A DNA stretch of 36,817 nucleotides, from contig JAIOPV010000163.1 of the NCBI GenBank assembly GCA_021413735.1, forward strand, positions 1 through 36,817, given 5' to 3'. Below are positions 32,600 through 36,817 of the stretch, in pieces. Position 1 is the stretch's first letter. Each line of letters begins with the position of its first letter. The notes beneath the pieces are model-generated. The model did not search any database, was not told the origin of the DNA, and saw nothing but the letters and a program-made list of their open reading frames with translations. The stretch comes from Planctomycetota bacterium. GTDB taxonomy: Bacteria > Planctomycetota > Planctomycetia > Gemmatales > Gemmataceae. The translations under genes and the position numbers were made by a program.

Positions 32600-32716
32600 C
32601 GATCGAACTCCGGTTAAATAGGCGAACGGTAAGCAACCAGGGCGAACCGGTTTCGGAGTGAAAATGGGAATACGAAGACACAAAGCCTTCAACGAAGCGA
32701 CAGGAAATTGAGGTGG

Positions 32717-33151
32717 CTAGATACGCAGAACGCCGGAGCGGAGATGTGAAATGAGGGGACAGATGCCAGCGGTGTCGGCGGGAGCTACGAAGTGCGTGAT
32801 TGGCGGACGAAAATCCAGCGAGTTGCTGGTCGAATCCCAGAGCGAACCAGCGTCCGAGAGCGGGTTTTCTGGTTCGGCGCATGCGGTTGGGGCCGCAGTG
32901 TCGATCGCGGAGACGGTTGCATCGGGAGTACACTCATCGGATTCACCCGGGAGCGCCTCGAGCTCCACGCCCAAGAGGACGAAATGGCGATGCCTGAAGG
33001 GCAATTCAGCACGATCAAATGGAATCGAAAGGCTCGTCCAGCCAAATCCATGAGTGTGGCCAGGTTTGGGTGTATGCTCGTGGGTGACGACCGTTCCGGT
33101 CGCAACCACGATCACCCAGAAGGTCAACAGCGTGTGTGCGGGAGATGCCAT
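32717..33151 (-). CDS. His-rich small protein heading the metal-efflux operon
   Basis: A 144-residue protein with an N-terminal hydrophobic segment (HTLLTFWVIVVATGTVV) and a His-rich stretch directly after it (THEHTPKPGHTHGFGW, then FRHRHF), ending in a less ordered region with ITHFVAPADTAGICPLISHL. No family is recognised. Its orientation, 117 bp upstream of the RND adaptor, suggests a secreted or membrane-anchored metal-binding accessory (inference). The start is uncertain: ATG 33151 lacks a good ribosome site. A strong AAGGAG upstream instead serves a 17-codon out-of-frame ORF (ATG at 33177) whose stop lies just past 33151, so translation could be coupled. Confidence 0.55.
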   Translation of the reverse strand: MASPAHTLLTFWVIVVATGTVVTHEHTPKPGHTHGFGWTSLSIPFDRAELPFRHRHFVLLGVELEALPGESDECTPDATVSAIDTAAPTACAEPENPLSDAGSLWDSTSNSLDFRPPITHFVAPADTAGICPLISHLRSGVLRI

Positions 33152-33409
33152 CGGGTTGGTGATTCGCAGGTCGGCATGCAACTCCTTGAGTATACGCTGT
33201 CTTCGATCATGATGCAACGAAGGCCGAAGCGATCCGCGATACAGAATCGGCGGCAACATGGTTTCGGCGGAACAACTCCTCGGAACTAATCGCGGGAATG
33301 CGATTGCTCCGCGACCGCTGCGGGAACTCTACCCGCCTGCATAAGCTGAACCACGACACCCACGGTGGCATGGCAACCGACCGAATTCGCGAACCTGAAA
33401 CGATAACGC
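33152..33409. other. Divergent intergenic region between the metal-efflux operon and the CPA2 gene
   Basis: About 260 bp carrying promoters in both directions. On the minus strand it holds an AAGGAG-led 17-codon ORF (33177 down to about 33124, MPTCESPTRWHLPHTRC), which overlaps the start of the His-rich gene. Nothing else could be assigned. Confidence 0.4.
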
Positions 33410-36061
33410 ATGCATGAGTTCCCGCTGATCGCGACAATCGCTGCTGGCTTTACCGCTGCGTGGGTGCTGGGGTTACTCACCCAGTGGCTACGGCTTTCAC
33501 CCATCGTCGGTTACTTGCTTGCCGGGGTGTTAATCGGACCGCACACGCCCGGCTTTCAGGGCGACCTGGGACTGGCCCATCAACTGGCCGAGGTCGGGGT
33601 GATCCTGCTGATGTTTGGAGTGGGCCTTCACTTCCATCTGGAAGATCTCGTCGCCGTCAAGTCTATCGCGATTCCCGGTGCGGTGGTTCAGTGTCTCGTC
33701 GCGACAGTTGCCAGCATGGTTCTCTTCGCGTGGTTCGGCATGGAAGCCCGAACGGGGATCGTGATCGGCATTGCCATGTCCGTGGCGAGTACGGTCGTGA
33801 TGATGCATGTGCTGATGGATGCGGATGTGCTGACCTCACCCGCGGGGCACGTCGCCGTGGGCTGGTCGATCGTACAGGACGTGATGACGGTGATCGTACT
33901 CGTGATGATCCCTGTCCTGGGTGATACCGCGACTCCAGCACAGGAAGCGGGTTTCTGGTCGAGTCCACTGGCAGCGGTTGCAATCGCCCTGTTGAAGCTG
34001 GTTGCGCTCGTCGCGGTTGTGTTCTATGCCGGCGCAAGAGTCGTGCCGTGGGCGCTCACGCAGGTCGCCCGCCTTCGCTCTCGCGAGCTGTTCACACTGA
34101 CGGTCATGGTCTTCTCGATCGCACTCGCGGCAGGATCGTATGCGTTGTTCGGGGCGTCGATGGCGCTGGGCGCATTTCTCGCTGGCATGATGGTCGCCCA
34201 GTCACCGGTCAGTCACCAGGCCGCCGCCGACGCATTGCCGCTTCGTGATGCCTTCGCGGTCCTCTTCTTTGTCTCCGTGGGAATGCTCTTCGATCCCATG
34301 TTTCTTGTGCGTGAGCCACTGATGATGCTGGCTGCACTGGCGATCATTTTGTTCGTCAAGCCGCTTGTCGCGCTGCTCGTTGTCGTGGTGCTGGGGCATT
34401 CGTCCCGGATGGGTCTGACTGTGGCCCTGGGGCTGGCGCAGATCGGGGAGTTCTCGTTCATCCTGTCCGAGTTGGCACACAAGCACGGCCTGATGCCCGA
34501 GGACGGGCACAATGTTCTCGTGGGCGCTGCCATCCTCTCGATTACCGTGAACCCGCTCTTATTCCGTTCCGTGGACCGAATCGAGCGGTGGCTGAAGCGG
34601 AATCCCCGGCTCTGGTCTCTGCTCAATTCCCGTGCCGAACGGAAGGGCAGTCGAGCCAACGCCGAGGTTGCATCGCAAATGACAGGCCACGCCACAGTCG
34701 GCAACCGCCTGGCTGTGGTCGTCGGTTTCGGGCCAGTCGGTCGGACGGTTGATCGACTGCTGCGAGACGCGGGGCTAACCACAGTCGTGATCGACATGAA
34801 CATGGACACGGTGGACGAACTACGACGGGAAGGACAGACCGCCATCTTTGGCGATGCGTCTCGCGAGGCCATCCTGGGGAGTGCTGGCGTTGGCCGAGCG
34901 TCGCACTTGGTGTTGACACTGCCCCACGCCTCGGACCGGGCAGCAGTCGTTGCGGCTGCGAAGAACCTCAACCCCAAACTCAAGACCTTCGTGCGGGCGC
35001 ACTACCTGCGAGAGCGCGAAGAGTTGGAGCAGGTTGGTGTGACTGCCGCGATTTTCGAGGAAGGCGAAGCGGCCGTGGCGCTGGCTCGGCTCGTACTCGC
35101 CGATACCGGTGCGGGCCGCGAGTCGATCGAGAACGCTGTCCGCGATATCCGCACGCGATTGATCCTGGACAATGTGTCGAGCCTTCGCACGCAGCCGATC
35201 CGCAACATCATGGTGCCCTGGACGCGGGTGCGTCGCCTCTCGACATCCGCCAGTCCAGATGAGGTGCGTCGGCAAGTCAGCGAGCAGCGGTTCTCGCGGT
35301 GGCCGGTGGTGCAAGCCGAAACCGGACTGCCAATCGGCTACCTGTTGGCGAAGGATCTGATTGGGCTGAACTCCGGCACCGCGTGGACAAGTCTCGTTCG
35401 CCCGTTTGGAGCTGTCCACCCAGATGATGACGTCGAATCGACGCTGGTGTATTTCCAGCGAGAAGGAGCCACGTTGTGCCTGGTCCGGGATCACGAAAGT
35501 CCCGTGGGCATCGTGACCATCGAGGATGTCCTCGAACAAGTTGTCGGCCGGATCGAGGACGAGTACCCGCGGCACGCGCAACTCGCCCTACACGATCTGG
35601 TAGTGACGGATAGCGACCTGCTGAACCTCTCAGGCCGAACGCCCGAGGAGGCTATCACCGAGATGGCAGCGAGAATCCCTGTAGCCCATCTGCCGGCTGG
35701 TGCGGATGTCGCTGCCCTTGCGATCGAACGGGAACGCGAGTTGCCAACGAACCTCGGCCTCGGCGTTGCGATCCCACACGCACGGTGCGTTCACCTCGCA
35801 AACCCGCTGGTCGTTTTCGGGCGGTCTGCGGACGGTGTCGCGTTCGGTCAGGACTCCTCGGACCTCGTCCACATGATCTTCCTGCTGGTCACACCCGCTG
35901 AACAGCCGAACCTCCATTTGCATTTGCTCGGTCAAGTCGCCAGAATCGCGGGTGATCCCGAGAAACGCCGCAAGCTCCGAGAGGTGGTGTCTTCGGCCGA
36001 GGTCCGCGAGTTGCTTGTCATCACAACCCCGTCCGGTTCAAAGAACCCAACAAAAGGTTGA
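33410..36061 (+). CDS. CPA2 cation:proton antiporter fused to RCK, CBS-pair and PTS EIIA-like domains
   Basis: An 883-residue protein. Residues of about 5-395 form a KefB/YbaL-type CPA2 transporter (PIVGYLLAGVLIGPHTPGF, GVILLMFGVGLHFHLEDL, AMSVASTVVMMHVL, LGLAQIGEFSFILSEL). An RCK/TrkA-N domain follows (about 432-550) with Rossmann motif VVVGFGPVGRTVDRLL, then two CBS repeats (about 600-720; PIRNIMVPWTRVRRLS, GIVTIEDVLEQVVGRIEDEYP). The last part (about 730-870) resembles PTS EIIA type 2, with active-site-like His790 in GVAIPHARC and a partner His in NLHLHLLGQVARI. It probably exchanges K+ or Na+ for H+. The RCK could read NAD(H), the CBS pair adenine nucleotides, and the EIIA-like part phosphorylation state; these roles are inferred. 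There is an ATG at 33410 with no strong ribosome site. Confidence 0.88.
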   Translation: MHEFPLIATIAAGFTAAWVLGLLTQWLRLSPIVGYLLAGVLIGPHTPGFQGDLGLAHQLAEVGVILLMFGVGLHFHLEDLVAVKSIAIPGAVVQCLVATVASMVLFAWFGMEARTGIVIGIAMSVASTVVMMHVLMDADVLTSPAGHVAVGWSIVQDVMTVIVLVMIPVLGDTATPAQEAGFWSSPLAAVAIALLKLVALVAVVFYAGARVVPWALTQVARLRSRELFTLTVMVFSIALAAGSYALFGASMALGAFLAGMMVAQSPVSHQAAADALPLRDAFAVLFFVSVGMLFDPMFLVREPLMMLAALAIILFVKPLVALLVVVVLGHSSRMGLTVALGLAQIGEFSFILSELAHKHGLMPEDGHNVLVGAAILSITVNPLLFRSVDRIERWLKRNPRLWSLLNSRAERKGSRANAEVASQMTGHATVGNRLAVVVGFGPVGRTVDRLLRDAGLTTVVIDMNMDTVDELRREGQTAIFGDASREAILGSAGVGRASHLVLTLPHASDRAAVVAAAKNLNPKLKTFVRAHYLREREELEQVGVTAAIFEEGEAAVALARLVLADTGAGRESIENAVRDIRTRLILDNVSSLRTQPIRNIMVPWTRVRRLSTSASPDEVRRQVSEQRFSRWPVVQAETGLPIGYLLAKDLIGLNSGTAWTSLVRPFGAVHPDDDVESTLVYFQREGATLCLVRDHESPVGIVTIEDVLEQVVGRIEDEYPRHAQLALHDLVVTDSDLLNLSGRTPEEAITEMAARIPVAHLPAGADVAALAIERERELPTNLGLGVAIPHARCVHLANPLVVFGRSADGVAFGQDSSDLVHMIFLLVTPAEQPNLHLHLLGQVARIAGDPEKRRKLREVVSSAEVRELLVITTPSGSKNPTKG

Positions 36062-36073
36062 AGTTCGACAGCT

Positions 36074-36592
36074 ATGCGAACGGAGAGGATCGTATTCCAA
36101 AAATGGACCGCCGATGACTTGCGGCTCGCACTCGCGATTTGGGGTGATCCGCGGGTCACTCGCCTCGTGGCGGATCTTGGCAATCCATCGGAGGAACAGG
36201 CCGTTGAGCGGCTGGAGCGGGAGATCGCGAATCAAGAAAAGTACGGGGTTCAGTACTGGCCCATCTTCCTCCATTCGGGCGAACATCTCGGCTGCTGTGG
36301 CCTTCGCCCGTATCACCCTACCGTCTTCGAGATCGGTGCCCACATCTTGCCTCAGCACTGGGGACAGGGTTACGCCACCGAAGCATTGCAATGTGTCGTC
36401 GCGTTCGCATTCGACACGCTGCGAGCAACCGCTCTCTTTGCTCGTCACAATCCTCACAATCACGGCTCGGGGCGAATCGTACTCAAACTTGGCTTTCGCT
36501 ACACCCACGACGAATACATGCAGCAGACTGGGTTGAACCACCCCTGTTATCTGCTCACTGAACAAGACCGCGGCCGTTGTTATCCGGTGTGA
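36074..36592 (+). CDS. GNAT N-acetyltransferase, RimJ/RimL-like
   Basis: The 172-residue protein fits the RimJ/RimL-type GNAT fold: RIVFQKWTADDLRLALAIWGDPRVTRLV near the N-terminus, EHLGCCGLRPY (strand 4), FEIGAHILPQHWGQGYATEAL (acetyl-CoA binding loop) and ALFARHNPHNHGSGRIVLKLGFRY. Members acetylate protein N-termini, antibiotics or small metabolites; the substrate cannot be told. It begins 12 bp after the CPA2 stop and is probably co-transcribed with it. Confidence 0.85.
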   Translation: MRTERIVFQKWTADDLRLALAIWGDPRVTRLVADLGNPSEEQAVERLEREIANQEKYGVQYWPIFLHSGEHLGCCGLRPYHPTVFEIGAHILPQHWGQGYATEALQCVVAFAFDTLRATALFARHNPHNHGSGRIVLKLGFRYTHDEYMQQTGLNHPCYLLTEQDRGRCYPV

Positions 36593-36699
36593 TTGAGGCG
36601 TGCAAGGGGCTCAAAAGCGTGCGGTATCTCTCTGTGTACACCAACAGGAGAGATGACATGGAAGCACGAATTGATTAGGGTGCAGCCGTTTCCAGACAG
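36593..36699. other. Intergenic region, no supported gene
   Basis: A frame on the plus strand (36593-36781) has no motif and ordinary random composition. The ATG at 36654 follows AGGAG closely but gives only a 42-residue frame with no family resemblance. No hairpin was noted. Confidence 0.4.
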
Positions 36700-36817
36700 C
36701 TATCCGGCCATCGCGAAATCGCATACCAACGGGTCGCTACACCGGACCTGCACAACCTCATACATGACCAGACGCTTCTGATACTGCTCGTCACTCCAGG
36801 CAATGAACATCTCCCAG
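36700..36817 (-). CDS. Hypothetical protein, C-terminal fragment entering from the right edge
   Basis: On the minus strand one frame is open from the window edge for 38 codons to a TAG at 36702-36700, reading WEMFIAWSDEQY, then QKRLVMYEVVQVRC, then DPLVCDFAMAG. The composition is protein-like, but the start lies outside the window and no family can be assigned from so short a stretch. It may be chance. Confidence 0.35.
   Translation of the reverse strand, partial: WEMFIAWSDEQYQKRLVMYEVVQVRCSDPLVCDFAMAG

Noticed and set aside
36593-36781. 62-codon frame on the plus strand
   Set aside because: No motif and random-like composition; overlaps a more protein-like frame on the other strand.

Overview
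The window looks like chromosomal DNA of a planctomycete, most likely from the Gemmata group (order Gemmatales). This is inferred from gene content. Markers are a BBP7-type outer-membrane barrel protein with an AEYLLWW motif, a TIGR02996-type protein, a TIGR02603-type heme-binding C-terminus on a sugar dehydrogenase, a PEP-CTERM mini-protein, a Ser/Thr kinase fused to an NPCBM-like domain, and many secreted multidomain proteins. GC content is high. No phage, insertion sequence, CRISPR array or rRNA was seen.

Layout. 1-4.1 kb: a large AsmA/TamB-like envelope protein running off the left edge, then a small degenerate ClpS-like gene, both on the minus strand. 4.4-7.5 kb: RNase R with a palindromic element inserted in frame, convergent with a 2-keto-4-pentenoate hydratase-like gene. 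7.65-13.6 kb: secreted surface proteins (BBP7 barrel, PEP-CTERM mini-protein, a YCF48-like propeller fused to a CBM9-like domain). 13.6-15.2 kb: a TIGR02996 protein, a DUF6939-like protein and, just upstream of the latter on the same strand, an RNA locus that reads as a circularly permuted tRNA with a CAU anticodon. 15.3-20.8 kb: a sugar dehydrogenase/triheme cytochrome, a coupled GNAT acetyltransferase, a HisA-like barrel protein and a DHH phosphoesterase. 21.1-25.5 kb: signalling and regulation (small membrane protein, Ser/Thr kinase, two tiny lipoproteins, an ECF sigma factor with its putative anti-sigma factor). 25.6-27.8 kb: a ceramidase-like secreted hydrolase with a LamG-like domain. 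28-33.2 kb: a heavy-metal RND efflux operon headed by a His-rich protein. 33.4-36.6 kb: a CPA2 antiporter fused to RCK, CBS and PTS EIIA-like domains, then a second GNAT gene. A partial reading frame enters from the right edge.

The main observation is at 14,999-15,169 on the minus strand. The 3' half of a tRNA (second half of the anticodon stem, CAU loop, T arm, 3' acceptor strand, A73) lies upstream of the 5' half (5' acceptor strand, D arm, first half of the anticodon stem), separated by 4 nt. Joined, the halves make a complete 72-nt cloverleaf with all stems paired, and the two break points coincide in the anticodon stem. Leader and trailer are complementary over 21 nt, with one G-U pair that works only on the tRNA strand. 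I know of no permuted tRNA gene in bacteria apart from two-piece tmRNAs, and this one lacks tmRNA features.

A second theme is nested palindromes. At least five families of short inverted repeats occur in the gaps, three with arms that are themselves clear hairpins (REPIN-like). One copy sits in frame inside the RNase R gene.
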